The notes: a model not told the origin generated them from the sequence alone. DNA of 64,000 nt from SHWB01 sp050246875 (GCA_050246875.1 JBFWVF010000001.1:310001-374000); one strand, 5' to 3'. Shown: positions 26,630-36,301, numbered from the stretch's first letter. Translations and numbers: made by a program.

Positions 26630-27810
26630 GCGGCGCCCGCCCCGTGCTGGTCGCTGCTGGCGGTACCGGCGGCCATGTCTTCCCGGCGGTCGCGCTGACC
26701 GAGGCCCTCGTCGCGCGCGGCCGCGCCGTGACCTTCGTCACCGATCCGCGCGGCGCGGCGCTGCTCGATCGCGGCATCGCGCTGCCCGACGGCGCTCGCC
26801 GGATCGTCCTGCCGGCCGGCCATCTCGCCGGCGGCGTGGCCGCCAAGACGCGCGCGCTCGCCGGTCTCGCCCGTGGCTTCCTTGCGGCGCGGCGCCTCGT
26901 ACGCGACGAACGGCCGGCCGCGGCGATCGGCTTCGGCGGCTACCCGACCGTGGCGCCGCTGCTCGCCGCCCGCCTCGCCGGCGTGCCGATGATCGTCCAT
27001 GAGGCCAACGCCCTCCTCGGCGCCGCCAACCGCTTCCTCGCCACCCGCGCCAGCGCCTGCGCGCTGACCTTCGCCGACACGGCGGGCCTGCCGGCCGTCG
27101 CGCGCGGCCGCGTCCGCGTCGTCGGCAACCCGGTGCGCGCCGACATCGCCGCCCTCGTCCACGCGCCCTACGCGCCGCCGGCGCCGGGCGGCCGCGTCGC
27201 GCTGTTCGTCATCGGCGGCAGTCTCGGCGCTCGCCAGCTGGCGGTGACCGTGCCCGAGGCGGTGGCCATGCTGCCGGCCGCCCTGCGCGCGCGGCTGTCG
27301 GTCGCCCAGCAGGTGCGCGCCGACGATCGCGCCGCCGCCGAGGCGGCGTGGCGCAAGGCCGGCGTGGCCGCCGAGATGGCGCCGTTCTTCGTCGACGTGC
27401 CGCGACGCCTCGCGACCGCCCACATCGTCGTCGCGCGCGCCGGAGCCTCGACAGTCGCCGAGCTGATCGCCGCCGGCCGGCCGGCCATCCTCGTCCCCTG
27501 GAAGCATGCCGCCGGCGATCACCAGACGGCCAACGCGGCGGCCCTGACGGCGGCCGGCGGCGGCTGGGCCTTCGCCGAGGACGCCTTCACCCCGGCCGCG
27601 CTGGCCGGCTGCCTGCGGACTTTGATCGCCGATCCCGCCGCCCTCGCCGCCGCTGCCGCCGCCGTGCGACGCGCCGGCCCGGCTGATGCCGCCCAGCGCC
27701 TCGCCGACCTCGTCGACGAGGTGGCGCAGACGCAGCTCCGCCCGGCCCGCAACGCCGGCCGCGGCACGCCGGCCGACACCAACACGCAGCACCGGGAGGC
27801 GGTGGCATGA
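26626..27810 (+). CDS. murG: UDP-GlcNAc:lipid I N-acetylglucosaminyltransferase MurG
   Basis: Converts lipid I to lipid II at the inner face of the inner membrane. 394 residues. N-terminal GGTGGHVFPAVALTEAL, acceptor-side GFGGYPTVAPLLAA and HEANALLGAANR (the usual Gln in HEQN is Ala here), then the UDP-GlcNAc side GGSLGARQL and ARAGASTVAELIAAGRPAIL. The last 25 residues are a dispensable-looking Arg/Thr tail. Overlaps ftsW and murC by 4 nt each. Confidence 0.95.
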   Translation: MSGARPVLVAAGGTGGHVFPAVALTEALVARGRAVTFVTDPRGAALLDRGIALPDGARRIVLPAGHLAGGVAAKTRALAGLARGFLAARRLVRDERPAAAIGFGGYPTVAPLLAARLAGVPMIVHEANALLGAANRFLATRASACALTFADTAGLPAVARGRVRVVGNPVRADIAALVHAPYAPPAPGGRVALFVIGGSLGARQLAVTVPEAVAMLPAALRARLSVAQQVRADDRAAAEAAWRKAGVAAEMAPFFVDVPRRLATAHIVVARAGASTVAELIAAGRPAILVPWKHAAGDHQTANAAALTAAGGGWAFAEDAFTPAALAGCLRTLIADPAALAAAAAAVRRAGPADAAQRLADLVDEVAQTQLRPARNAGRGTPADTNTQHREAVA

Positions 27811-29234
27811 GGGCGCTTCCGCTCGACATCGGCATGCTGCATTTCGTCGGCATCGGCGGCATCGGCATGAGCGGCATCGCCGAGACGCTACACGCGCTGG
27901 GCTACCAGGTGCGCGGATCCGACGTCTCGGAAAGCGCCAACGTGCGCCGGCTGCGCGCGCTCGGCATCCACGTCGATATCGGCCACCGCGCCGAGCAGGT
28001 CGCCGACGCCGACGTGCTGGTCATCTCGTCGGCCGTGCACGACGACAACCCCGAGGTTGCGGCGGCCCGCGCCCGCCTCATACCGGTCGTGCGCCGTGCC
28101 GAGATGCTGGCCGAGATCATGCGCCTGAAATGGGCCATCGCGGTGGCCGGCACGCACGGCAAGACGACGACGACCTCGCTCGTCGCCGCCGTGCTCGACG
28201 CCGCAGCGCTCGATCCCACGGTCATCAACGGCGGCATCATCAACGCCTGGGGCACCAACGCGCGGCTCGGCAAGGGCGACTGGATGGTGGTCGAGGCCGA
28301 CGAGTCCGACGGCACCTTCGTACGCCTGCCCGCGACCATCGCCGTCGTCACCAACATCGACCCCGAGCACCTCGACTTCTACGGCGACTTCGACGCCATC
28401 CGCGACGCCTTCGCCACCTTCGTCTCGAACATCCCGTTCTACGGCTTCGCCGTGATGTGCCTCGACCATCCGGCCGTCCAGGCGCTGATCCCGACGCTGT
28501 CGGACCGCCGCATCGTGACCTACGGCTTCTCGCCGCAGGCCGAGGTGCGCGGCGTCAACGTCAACGCCGGGCCCGACGGTGTCGCCTTCGACGCTGTCAT
28601 CACCGCCCGCGACGGCGAGGTGCGGACGGTCGCCGGCCTCAAGCTGCCGATGATGGGCGTCCACAACGCGCAGAACGCGCTCGCGGCCGTCGCCGTGGCG
28701 ACGGAGATGGGCGTGTCCGACGAGGCGCTGCGCCGCGGCCTCGCCGGCTTCGCCGGGGTCAAGCGCCGCTTCACCCGCACCGGCGAGGGCGCCGGCGTCG
28801 CCGTCGTCGACGACTACGGCCACCACCCGGTGGAAATCGCCGCCGTTCTGCGCGCCGCGCGCAGCGCCACACGGGGCCGCGTCGTCGCCGTCTTCCAGCC
28901 GCACCGCTACAGCCGCGTCTCCAGCCTGTTCGACGATTTCTGCACCGCCTTCAACGACGCCGACACGGTGATCGTGGCGGACATATATCCGGCCGGCGAG
29001 AGCCCGATCGAGGGAGTGGACCGCGACGCGCTGGTACGGGGCCTGCGGGCCCACGGCCATCGCGACGTGCGTCCACTCCCGGGACCGGCCGACCTCGCCG
29101 CACTCGCCGCCGCCGCCACGCGGCCCGGCGATCTCGTCGTCTGCCTCGGCGCCGGCACCGTCACCAACTGGGCGCAGGCGCTGCCCGGCGAACTGGCGGC
29201 GCTCGCCGAGCGCCGCACGGGGACGGAGGCATGA
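27807..29234 (+). CDS. murC: UDP-N-acetylmuramate:L-alanine ligase MurC
   Basis: Adds L-alanine to UDP-MurNAc. 475 residues. The N-terminal Rossmann fold has HFVGIGGIGMSGIAE, the P-loop is GTHGKTTTTSLVAA (about 114-127), followed by EADESDGTFVRLP, VTNIDPEHLDFYGDFD, the C-terminal VVDDYGHHPVEIAA and FQPHRYSR, all MurC hallmarks. Coupled to murG and murB by ATGA overlaps. Confidence 0.97.
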   Translation: MRALPLDIGMLHFVGIGGIGMSGIAETLHALGYQVRGSDVSESANVRRLRALGIHVDIGHRAEQVADADVLVISSAVHDDNPEVAAARARLIPVVRRAEMLAEIMRLKWAIAVAGTHGKTTTTSLVAAVLDAAALDPTVINGGIINAWGTNARLGKGDWMVVEADESDGTFVRLPATIAVVTNIDPEHLDFYGDFDAIRDAFATFVSNIPFYGFAVMCLDHPAVQALIPTLSDRRIVTYGFSPQAEVRGVNVNAGPDGVAFDAVITARDGEVRTVAGLKLPMMGVHNAQNALAAVAVATEMGVSDEALRRGLAGFAGVKRRFTRTGEGAGVAVVDDYGHHPVEIAAVLRAARSATRGRVVAVFQPHRYSRVSSLFDDFCTAFNDADTVIVADIYPAGESPIEGVDRDALVRGLRAHGHRDVRPLPGPADLAALAAAATRPGDLVVCLGAGTVTNWAQALPGELAALAERRTGTEA

Positions 29235-30181
29235 GAATGGCCATCCGACCCACCGCCGCCAGCCTCGTCGACCGCCTACCGCGGGTGCGCGGCGCCTATG
29301 TCGAGGACGCGCCGCTGGCCGGCGTGACCTGGTTCCGCGCTGGCGGCCCGGCCGAAGTGCTGTTCCGCCCGGCCGACGCCGCCGACCTTGCCGACTTCAT
29401 GGCCGGCCGGCCGGCCGACGTGCCCGTCACCCTGCTCGGCGCCGGTTCGAACGTGCTGGTCCGCGACGGCGGCGTGCCTGGCGTAGTCATCCGCCTCGGC
29501 CGGCCGTTCGCGCAGATCGTCGTCGACGGCCTGACCGTCACGGCCGGCGGCATGGCGCTCGACTACAACGTCGCCAAGGCCTGCCGCGACGCCGCCATCG
29601 CCGGCTTCGAGTTCCTCTCGGGCATCCCCGGCACCATCGGCGGCGGCCTGCGGATGAATGCCGGCGCCTATGGCCGCGAACTGGCCGACGTCGTGGTCGA
29701 GGTCGAGGTCGTCACCGACGACGGCGCGTTGCGGCGCCTGAGCAAGCAGGAATGGGGGCCGAGCTATCGCCACGCCGCGGTGCCCGACGGCTGGATCTTC
29801 ACCGGCGCGACGATGCGCGGCGTGCGCGGCGATTCCGTCGAGATCGCACGCGGCATGGCCTGGGTGCAGGCGGCGCGCGAGGAGGCCCAGCCGATCCGCT
29901 CGCGCACTGGCGGCTCGACCTTCAAGAACCCGGATGGCGCCAAGGCCTGGGAACTGATCGACCGTGCCGGCTGTCGCGGGCTGCGGCATGGCGCGGCGCA
30001 GATTTCCGAAAAGCACTGCAACTTCCTCATCAACAACGGCGGCGCCACCGCGACCGACCTCGAGGCGTTGGGCGAGGAAGTGCGCCGCCGCGTCGCCGAG
30101 ACCTGCGGCGTGACGCTGGAGTGGGAAATCCGCCGCCTCGGCGTGCCCGCCGCACCGGGACCGCGCGAGGTGCGGCCATGA
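29231..30181 (+). CDS. murB: UDP-N-acetylenolpyruvoylglucosamine reductase MurB
   Basis: An FAD enzyme that reduces UDP-GlcNAc-enolpyruvate to UDP-MurNAc with NADPH. 316 residues. FAD-binding LLGAGSNVLVRDGG (about 73-86) and GIPGTIGGGLRMNAGAYG, the catalytic Ser in RTGGSTFKNPDG near residue 233 and AAQISEKHCNFLINNGGATA near 255-275. ATGA overlaps with murC and ddl. The 5' part of the longer open frame lies in murG/murC and is not coding in this frame. Confidence 0.96.
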   Translation: MRMAIRPTAASLVDRLPRVRGAYVEDAPLAGVTWFRAGGPAEVLFRPADAADLADFMAGRPADVPVTLLGAGSNVLVRDGGVPGVVIRLGRPFAQIVVDGLTVTAGGMALDYNVAKACRDAAIAGFEFLSGIPGTIGGGLRMNAGAYGRELADVVVEVEVVTDDGALRRLSKQEWGPSYRHAAVPDGWIFTGATMRGVRGDSVEIARGMAWVQAAREEAQPIRSRTGGSTFKNPDGAKAWELIDRAGCRGLRHGAAQISEKHCNFLINNGGATATDLEALGEEVRRRVAETCGVTLEWEIRRLGVPAAPGPREVRP

Positions 30182-31116
30182 GCCGGCGCGTTACCGTGCT
30201 GATGGGGGGCCGTTCGGCCGAGCGCGAGGTGTCGCTGGTGAGCGGCCGGCAATGCGCCGAGGCGCTGCGCGCCGAGGGCTACGCGGTCAGCGAACTGCAC
30301 CTCGGTGCCGACCCGGCGCCGCTGGTGGCCGCGCTGTCCGGCTCGGAGCGGCCCGACGTGGTGTTCAACGCCCTGCATGGGCGCTATGGCGAGGACGGCC
30401 GCATCCAGGGCCTGCTCGACCTGTTCGGCGTTCCCTACACCCATTCCGGCGTGCTGGCCTCGGCTCTCGCGATGGACAAGGCGATGGCCCGCCGCATGTT
30501 CGCCAGCGCCGGGCTGCCGATCGCCGACGGCATTGTCGCGGACCGCGAGACCGTCCTCGCCGGGCGCGCCATGGACCGCCCCTATGTGGTCAAGCCGATC
30601 AGCGAGGGCTCGTCGGTCAGGGTCCATATCGTGCGCGAGAACGAGCCGTTGCCGTTCGGCCCCGAGGACTGGCCCTACGGCGACGAGGACGTGCTGGTCG
30701 AGCGATTCATCCCGGGCCGCGAACTGACCGTGGCGGTGATGAGCGGCAACGGCGCCGGCACGCGCGCTCTCGCCGTGACCGAGATCCGCGCCCAGAACGG
30801 CTTCTACGACTACGAGGCCAAGTACGTCGAAGGCTGCTCGCGCCATATCGTGCCGGCACCCATCGACGCCGGCGCCTACCGCGCCGCGATGGACTGCGCC
30901 GTCGCCGCCCACGACCTGCTCGGCTGCCGCGGCGTCACGCGGTCCGACTTCCGCTACGACGATCTCGCCGGCGAGCCCGGCCGTCTCGTCCTCCTCGAGG
31001 TCAACACCCAGCCGGGCATGACGCCGCTGTCGCTGGTGCCCGAGCAGGCCGCCTATTGCGGCCTGTCGTTCGGCGCGCTCGTCACCTGGCTGGTGGAGCA
31101 CGCGCGATGCGACTGA
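30178..31116 (+). CDS. ddl: D-alanine-D-alanine ligase
   Basis: Makes the D-Ala-D-Ala dipeptide used by MurF. 312 residues, the usual DdlB length, single ATP-grasp fold. N-terminal VLMGGRSAEREVSLVSG, FNALHGRYGEDGRIQGLLDL, ATP-binding VVKPISEGSSVRVHIV, FYDYEAKYVEG and metal-binding LLEVNTQPGMTPLSL. Overlaps murB by 4 nt and ftsQ by 10 nt. Confidence 0.96.
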   Translation: MSRRVTVLMGGRSAEREVSLVSGRQCAEALRAEGYAVSELHLGADPAPLVAALSGSERPDVVFNALHGRYGEDGRIQGLLDLFGVPYTHSGVLASALAMDKAMARRMFASAGLPIADGIVADRETVLAGRAMDRPYVVKPISEGSSVRVHIVRENEPLPFGPEDWPYGDEDVLVERFIPGRELTVAVMSGNGAGTRALAVTEIRAQNGFYDYEAKYVEGCSRHIVPAPIDAGAYRAAMDCAVAAHDLLGCRGVTRSDFRYDDLAGEPGRLVLLEVNTQPGMTPLSLVPEQAAYCGLSFGALVTWLVEHARCD

Positions 31117-31952
31117 ACCTCTCCGCACCCGCCGGGCGCGAGGGCGCCCGCCGCCGCCCGCCGGTCCGCCGGCGCAGGGTCTGGCTGCGCGCCGCAACCG
31201 CCGCCCTCGCCGTCGCCGCCGGCGGTGCCGCGGCCGCCGTGCTCTGGCACGACGCGCGCGACGGCACGCTGCTGGCCGGCCTGCACGACGGCGCCCTTTC
31301 GCTCAGCGCCGACGCCGGCCTCGCGGTCACCCATGTCCTCGTCGAGGGCCGCCAGTTCACCGACCGCAAGGACGTCGACGCCGCCCTCGGCATCGAGCGC
31401 GGCCAGCCGATCCTCGGGGTCGACCTTGGCGCCGCGCGCGAGCGCCTGCGCGCCCTCGGCTGGGTGCGCGAGGCGACCATCGCCCGCCGCCTGCCCGACG
31501 TCGTCTATGTCCGCATCGAGGAGCGCGCGCCGCTGGCGCTGTGGCAGCGCAACGGCAAGCTCGCCCTGATCGACCGCGACGGCGTCGTCATCGGCCGCGA
31601 GGACATCGCGCACTGGGCGCACCTGCCGCTGGTCGTCGGCGACGGTGCCGAGGTCGAGGCGGCCCGGCTCGTCGATGCCCTGAAGGCGGTGCCCGAGGTG
31701 GCCCGCCACGTCGAGGCGGCGGTGCGCGTATCGGGTCGCCGCTGGGATCTCAAGCTCAACGGCGGCATCGACGTGCGGCTGCCCGAGGGCGAGGTCGCCG
31801 GGGCGCTGGCGCGCCTCGACCGCCTGCAACGCGAGAACGCGCTGCTCGACCGCGACGTTATGGCGGTCGACCTGCGGCTGCCGGATCGCCTGATCGTCCG
31901 AACCTCGCCGGCCGGCGTGCGCAAGGTGCGCGCGCGCGGCGAAGACACCTGA
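31107..31952 (+). CDS. ftsQ: Cell division protein FtsQ
   Basis: A bitopic divisome protein of 281 residues. An Arg-rich cytoplasmic tail (ARRRPPVRRRRVWLRA) is followed by one transmembrane helix (about 27-47), a periplasmic POTRA domain (VTHVLVEGRQFTDRKDVDAALG, about 72-140) and the FtsQ/DivIB beta domain. The ATG at 31107 lies inside the end of ddl. FtsQ is weakly conserved, but location between ddl and ftsA plus topology make it secure. Confidence 0.92.
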   Translation: MRLNLSAPAGREGARRRPPVRRRRVWLRAATAALAVAAGGAAAAVLWHDARDGTLLAGLHDGALSLSADAGLAVTHVLVEGRQFTDRKDVDAALGIERGQPILGVDLGAARERLRALGWVREATIARRLPDVVYVRIEERAPLALWQRNGKLALIDRDGVVIGREDIAHWAHLPLVVGDGAEVEAARLVDALKAVPEVARHVEAAVRVSGRRWDLKLNGGIDVRLPEGEVAGALARLDRLQRENALLDRDVMAVDLRLPDRLIVRTSPAGVRKVRARGEDT

Positions 31953-31971
31953 AGCGCGGAGGCGGCAGCAC

Positions 31972-33276
31972 GTGGCGCGGCGCAACGGCAAATCCAGGAG
32001 CGGACTGGTCGGCGTCCTCGACGTCGGCAGCAGCAAGGTCTGTTGCCTGATCGCGCGCCTCGACGGCGAGGGGCCGCCGCGCGTCGTCGGCGCCGGCCAT
32101 CAGGTCAGCGCCGGCGTGCGTGCCGGCGTCATCGTCGACATGGAGGCGGCCGAGCAGGCCATCCGTAACGCCGTCCACGCCGCCGAGGCGATGGCCGGCG
32201 AAACGCTGCGCGAGGTCGTCGTCGCCGCCACCGCCGGCGGGCCGCTGTCGCGCCGCCTCGACGTCGAGGTGGCGATCGACGGCCAGGCCGTCGCCGACAC
32301 CGACCTGCGTCGCGTGCAGGTGCAGATCGCCGCGGCCGGCGATACCGCGCCGGGCCGCGTCAACGGCAACGGACACCTCAACGGCACGGCGCGGACGGGC
32401 GAGCACGAGCTGGTGCACGCCATCCCGCTCGGCTACGCCCTCGACGGGCAGCGCGTCGACGAGCCGCGCGGCATGCACGGCGAACGGCTCGGCGCCGCCG
32501 CCCATCTCGTCAGCGTGCGCGCCGGCGCGCTGCGCACGCTGCGTACCGTCGTCGAGCGCTGCCATCTCGACATCGAGCAGATCGTCGCGCCGCCGGTCGC
32601 CGCCGGTCTCGCCACGCTGGTCGAGGACGAGATGGATCTCGGCGCGACCGTCCTCGACATGGGCGCCGGCACCACCGACATCGCCGTCTTCACCGACGGC
32701 CGCCTCGTCTATGCCGACCAGGTGCCGATCGGCGGCGGGCATGTCACCAACGACATCGCGCGCGGCCTGTCGACGCCGCTGGCGCACGCCGAGCGGCTCA
32801 AGACGCTCTACGGCAGCGCGATACCGGGCGCCCACGACGACGTCGACGTCGTCGACGTGCCGCAGGTCGGCGAACCGGACGCCTACGCCGCCAACCACAT
32901 CCCGCGTTCGTTGCTCAACGGCATCATCGGCCCGCGCATCGAGGAGACGTTCGAGCTGGTGCGCGCGCGGCTCGCCGACAGCGGCGCCGCCCCCCTCGCC
33001 GGCCGCCGCCTCGTCCTCGTCGGCGGCGCCTCGCAGCTCGCCGGCGTGCGCGAACTCGCCGCCCTGGTGCTCGACAAGCAGGTCCGCCTCGGCCGGCCGC
33101 TGCGCCTGCGCGGCCTCGCCGACGCGCTCGCCGGACCGGCCTTCGCCGTGCCGGCCGGCCTCGTCGCCTATGCCGCCGACCACAGCGGTGACTTCGGCGT
33201 TCCCGCTCCACTTCCGACAGGGGAAGCCACCGGCCTCATCGGCCGCGTCGGCTCATGGCTCCGTGAGCACCTCTGA
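31972..33276 (+). CDS. ftsA: Cell division protein FtsA
   Basis: An actin-fold protein that tethers FtsZ to the membrane. 434 residues from the GTG at 31972 (GGAGG 11 nt upstream). Phosphate-1 LDVGSSKVCCLIA (about 16-28), the 1C subdomain in the first third, DMGAGTTDIAVF near 227-238 and VGGASQLAGV near 345. The C-terminus ends in the amphipathic membrane-targeting helix GLIGRVGSWLREHL. 19 bp after ftsQ. Confidence 0.96.
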   Translation: MARRNGKSRSGLVGVLDVGSSKVCCLIARLDGEGPPRVVGAGHQVSAGVRAGVIVDMEAAEQAIRNAVHAAEAMAGETLREVVVAATAGGPLSRRLDVEVAIDGQAVADTDLRRVQVQIAAAGDTAPGRVNGNGHLNGTARTGEHELVHAIPLGYALDGQRVDEPRGMHGERLGAAAHLVSVRAGALRTLRTVVERCHLDIEQIVAPPVAAGLATLVEDEMDLGATVLDMGAGTTDIAVFTDGRLVYADQVPIGGGHVTNDIARGLSTPLAHAERLKTLYGSAIPGAHDDVDVVDVPQVGEPDAYAANHIPRSLLNGIIGPRIEETFELVRARLADSGAAPLAGRRLVLVGGASQLAGVRELAALVLDKQVRLGRPLRLRGLADALAGPAFAVPAGLVAYAADHSGDFGVPAPLPTGEATGLIGRVGSWLREHL

Positions 33277-33384
33277 ACGCATTTCCCCCGCGCCCCGGCC
33301 GCACCCACACGGACGGCGGGACGCATCCAACGGCCGGGCGCGGGGTGTCCCGTCCGGCAGTGCCCTACTCGACAGGAGGTTCCC

Positions 33385-35070
33385 ATGACCCTGACACTCA
33401 GTACCCCCTCGGTCGATCACGAGCTGAAGCCGCGCATCGTCGTGGTCGGCGTGGGCGGCGCCGGTTCCAACGCCGTCAACAACATGATCGCGGAGAACCT
33501 CGAGGGCGTCGAATTCGTCGTCGCCAACACCGACGCGCAGGCCCTCGCGCTGGCGCGCGCCGAGCGGCGCATCCAGCTCGGCGTGACCATCACGCACGGG
33601 CTCGGCGCCGGCGCCCGGCCGGACATCGGTCGCGCCGCCGCCGAGGAGGCGCTCGACGACATCGTCGACCACCTGCAGGGCGCGCACATGGCCTTCATCG
33701 CCGCCGGCATGGGCGGCGGCACCGGCACCGGCGCGGCGCCGGTCGTTGCCCGCGTGGCGCGCGAGCAGGGCATCCTGACCGTCGGCGTCGTCACCAAGCC
33801 GTTCTCCTTCGAGGGCAACCACCGCATGCGGATGGCCGAGGAGGGCATCGCCGAGCTGCAGAACTTCGTCGACACGCTGATCGTCATCCCGAACCAGAAC
33901 CTGTTCCGCATCTGCAACGAAAAGACGACCTTCGCCCAGGCCTTCCAGATGGCCGACAACGTGCTGCACCAGGGCGTGCGCGGCGTCACCGACCTGATGG
34001 TGATGCCGGGCCTGATCAACCTCGACTTCGCCGACATCCGCACCGTCATGGGCGAGATGGGCAAGGCGATGATGGGCACCGGCGAGGCCGGCGGCGAGCG
34101 CCGCGCGCTGGAGGCGGCCGAGGCGGCGATCGCCAACCCGCTGCTCGACGAGGTCTCCATGCAGGGCGCGCGCGGCGTGCTGATCAACGTCACCGGCGGC
34201 CCCGACATGACCCTCTACGAGGTCGACGAGGCGGCCAACCGCATCCGCCAGGAGGTCGATCCCGAGGCGCACATCATCTTCGGCGCCACCTTCGACGAGA
34301 AGCTCGAGGGCATCATGCGGGTGTCGATCGTGGCGACCGGCATCGAGGCCGCCGCGCAGAGCAATCCACGCCCGGCGATCTCGCTGGTCCACAACGCCGA
34401 CGGCGAGCGCGCCCGCCGCACGGCCGAGGCGCGTCCGGCCGGCAGCCCGGCGCCGCGCGGCGGCATCCCGGCGACGATGGGTGCCAACGCCATGGCGATC
34501 GCCCAGCCGGTGCCGGCCTACGCGCCCGTAGCCAGCGCCGCCACGGCGATGGCCCCGATGGCCGAGACCGCGCCGGTGGAAATGCCTGAAGCGGTCGAGC
34601 CCGAGCCGGTCGCCGAGGCGGCGCCCGAGCCGGTCGCCGAGCAGCCGGCCCCCGCCGCCATGCCGACGGCCGCCGAGGCGCCGTTCATCGCCCCGCCGCC
34701 GGTGATGCCGGCACGCGAGCCTGCGATGCCGCGCCGCACCGGCAATCCGTTCGAGGAGGCGGCGCTGGTCAATGCCGCCCCGCGGCCGGAGCGCAAGCGC
34801 GGCCGCAGCCTGTTCCAGCGCGCGACGGCCGCCGTCAGCGGCTTCGTCGGCGACGATGCGGCGCCGCGCCCGGCCGCCAAGGCCGAGCCGACGGTCCGTC
34901 GTGCCGCCCCGCCGCTGCCGGTACCGCCCGCGGCGCCGGCGGCCCCGCAGGCCGAGCCGGTGGCGCAGCGCGAACTGGCCAACCTCGATCGTCCGCGCAC
35001 GCCGTCGACCGGCGCGGCCGACGACGACCAGCTGGAAATCCCGGCCTTCCTGCGCCGGCGGACCAACTGA
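33385..35070 (+). CDS. ftsZ: Cell division protein FtsZ
   Basis: The tubulin-like GTPase that forms the Z-ring. 561 residues, long for FtsZ. The GTPase core (about 10-325) has VVGVGGAGSNAVNNMI, the tubulin signature MGGGTGTGAAPVV (about 112-124) and NLDFADI. Residues about 330-545 are a Pro/Ala/Glu-rich linker of roughly 215 residues. The tail DQLEIPAFLRRRTN is the conserved C-terminal peptide that binds FtsA. AGGAGG at 33375-33380 gives a strong start. The 108-bp gap after ftsA has no confident promoter boxes. Confidence 0.98.
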   Translation: MTLTLSTPSVDHELKPRIVVVGVGGAGSNAVNNMIAENLEGVEFVVANTDAQALALARAERRIQLGVTITHGLGAGARPDIGRAAAEEALDDIVDHLQGAHMAFIAAGMGGGTGTGAAPVVARVAREQGILTVGVVTKPFSFEGNHRMRMAEEGIAELQNFVDTLIVIPNQNLFRICNEKTTFAQAFQMADNVLHQGVRGVTDLMVMPGLINLDFADIRTVMGEMGKAMMGTGEAGGERRALEAAEAAIANPLLDEVSMQGARGVLINVTGGPDMTLYEVDEAANRIRQEVDPEAHIIFGATFDEKLEGIMRVSIVATGIEAAAQSNPRPAISLVHNADGERARRTAEARPAGSPAPRGGIPATMGANAMAIAQPVPAYAPVASAATAMAPMAETAPVEMPEAVEPEPVAEAAPEPVAEQPAPAAMPTAAEAPFIAPPPVMPAREPAMPRRTGNPFEEAALVNAAPRPERKRGRSLFQRATAAVSGFVGDDAAPRPAAKAEPTVRRAAPPLPVPPAAPAAPQAEPVAQRELANLDRPRTPSTGAADDDQLEIPAFLRRRTN

Positions 35071-35077
35071 CCGAGGG

Positions 35078-35120
35078 TCCGGGGCCGCAGCGCCGCAAAT
35101 GGCGGAACTGCGGCCCCGGA
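35078..35120 (+). terminator. Hairpin between ftsZ and lpxC without U-run
   Basis: A perfect 13-bp stem TCCGGGGCCGCAG / CTGCGGCCCCGGA (35078-35090 with 35108-35120), with an inner CGCC/GGCG pairing in the loop, 7 nt after the ftsZ stop. No T tract follows, so it may be an inefficient terminator, an RNA 3'-stabilising hairpin or an attenuator. Confidence 0.5.
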
Positions 35121-35148
35121 ACCGCAACAAAGTGCAATAAAGAGTGAC

Positions 35149-35176
35149 TTGAGAGGCCGCCGAGCCGCCTGATACA
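35149..35176 (+). promoter_or_regulatory. Candidate lpxC promoter
   Basis: TTGAGA (35149-35154), 16-nt spacer, GATACA (35171-35176), 59 bp ahead of the lpxC GTG start and after the ftsZ hairpin. Moderate box matches. Confidence 0.4.
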
Positions 35177-35235
35177 TCCAAGCTGGACGTGGCGGAATCC
35201 GCCGCGTTGGGGGCCTTAGAACAAGGGCGGGACCA

Positions 35236-36195
35236 GTGGATTTCAGTGCCGTGGACAGCCGCGCGGGGGGCACAGGGCGTCAGCAGACGCTGCGCCATGC
35301 CATCAGTTGCAGCGGCACCGGCCTGCACAGCGGCGCCGCCGTCCGCATGACCCTCCTGCCCGCCGCGCCCGACAGCGGCATCGTTTTCCGCCGCAGCGAC
35401 CTCGGCGACGCCGCGCCGCTCGTCCCCGCCACCATCGATCATGTCATCGACGACCGCCTGTGCACCACCGTCGGCTTCCGCGGCGGCCCGTCGGTCGCCA
35501 CCATCGAGCATCTGATGGCGGCATTGCGCGGCATGGGCGTCGACAATGCGGAGATCGTCATCGACGGCCCCGAAGTGCCGGTCATGGACGGCTCCGCCGC
35601 GCCCTTCGTCTTCCTCCTCGAATGCGCCGGCCTTGCCGCCCAGTCGGCGCCGCGCCGCGCCATCGAGGTGCTGCGGCCGGTCCGCGTCGCCAAAGATGGT
35701 GCCGAGGCCACGCTGGTACCGGGCGCCGGCTTCTCGGCCGGCTGCGAGATCGAGTTCGCCAGCCAGGCCATCGGCCGGCAGCGCCTGACCGTCTCGCTGG
35801 TCAACGGCACCTTCAAGAACGACATCGCGCGCGCGCGCACCTTCGGCTTTGCCCATGAGGTCGACCGCCTGCGCGCCGCCGGCCTCGCGCGCGGCGGCAG
35901 CCTCGACAACGCCGTCGTCGTCGCCGGCGACCGCGTGCTCAACGACGACGGCCTGCGCTGGACCGACGAGTTCGTGCGCCACAAGATTCTCGACTCCATC
36001 GGCGACCTCTATCTCGCCGGTGCGCCGATCGTGGGCCGGTTCCACGGCTATCGCTCCGGCCACGCGCTGAACCACCTGCTGGTGCGCACGCTGCTGGCCG
36101 ACCGCGGCGCCTGGCGCTGGACCGGCGGCGACGGTTCGGGGATCGCGGCCGGGGCCACGCCGGCCGCCGCCGCGGCGGCGCCCGCGACGCTGTAG
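35236..36195 (+). CDS. lpxC: UDP-3-O-acyl-N-acetylglucosamine deacetylase LpxC
   Basis: The committed zinc-dependent step of lipid A synthesis. 319 residues starting at GTG 35236. N-terminal SCSGTGLHSG, ATIEHLMAALRGMGVDN (zinc His about residue 93), VPVMDGSAAPFVFLLE, FKNDIARARTFGF and the C-terminal KILDSIGDLYLAGAP with FHGYRSGHALNHLL, all typical. Genes in this position (ftsZ-lpxC) are common in proteobacteria. The downstream gap to bamD carries its own promoter. Confidence 0.96.
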   Translation: MDFSAVDSRAGGTGRQQTLRHAISCSGTGLHSGAAVRMTLLPAAPDSGIVFRRSDLGDAAPLVPATIDHVIDDRLCTTVGFRGGPSVATIEHLMAALRGMGVDNAEIVIDGPEVPVMDGSAAPFVFLLECAGLAAQSAPRRAIEVLRPVRVAKDGAEATLVPGAGFSAGCEIEFASQAIGRQRLTVSLVNGTFKNDIARARTFGFAHEVDRLRAAGLARGGSLDNAVVVAGDRVLNDDGLRWTDEFVRHKILDSIGDLYLAGAPIVGRFHGYRSGHALNHLLVRTLLADRGAWRWTGGDGSGIAAGATPAAAAAAPATL

Positions 36196-36211
36196 CGCTC
36201 CTGCCCCGCGT

Positions 36212-36239
36212 TTGGAATCGGGCCGGCCGATGCTATAGT
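36212..36239 (+). promoter_or_regulatory. Candidate bamD promoter
   Basis: TTGGAA (36212-36217), 16-nt spacer, TATAGT (36234-36239), 62 bp upstream of the bamD ATG at 36302. The -10 matches the consensus in 5 of 6 positions. Confidence 0.55.
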
Positions 36240-36301
36240 CCGGCCGCCTGTTGCCGTGGGCCCGCCATGCGGCCCGAATGCCATTGGTCGACCCCGTGAC
36301 G

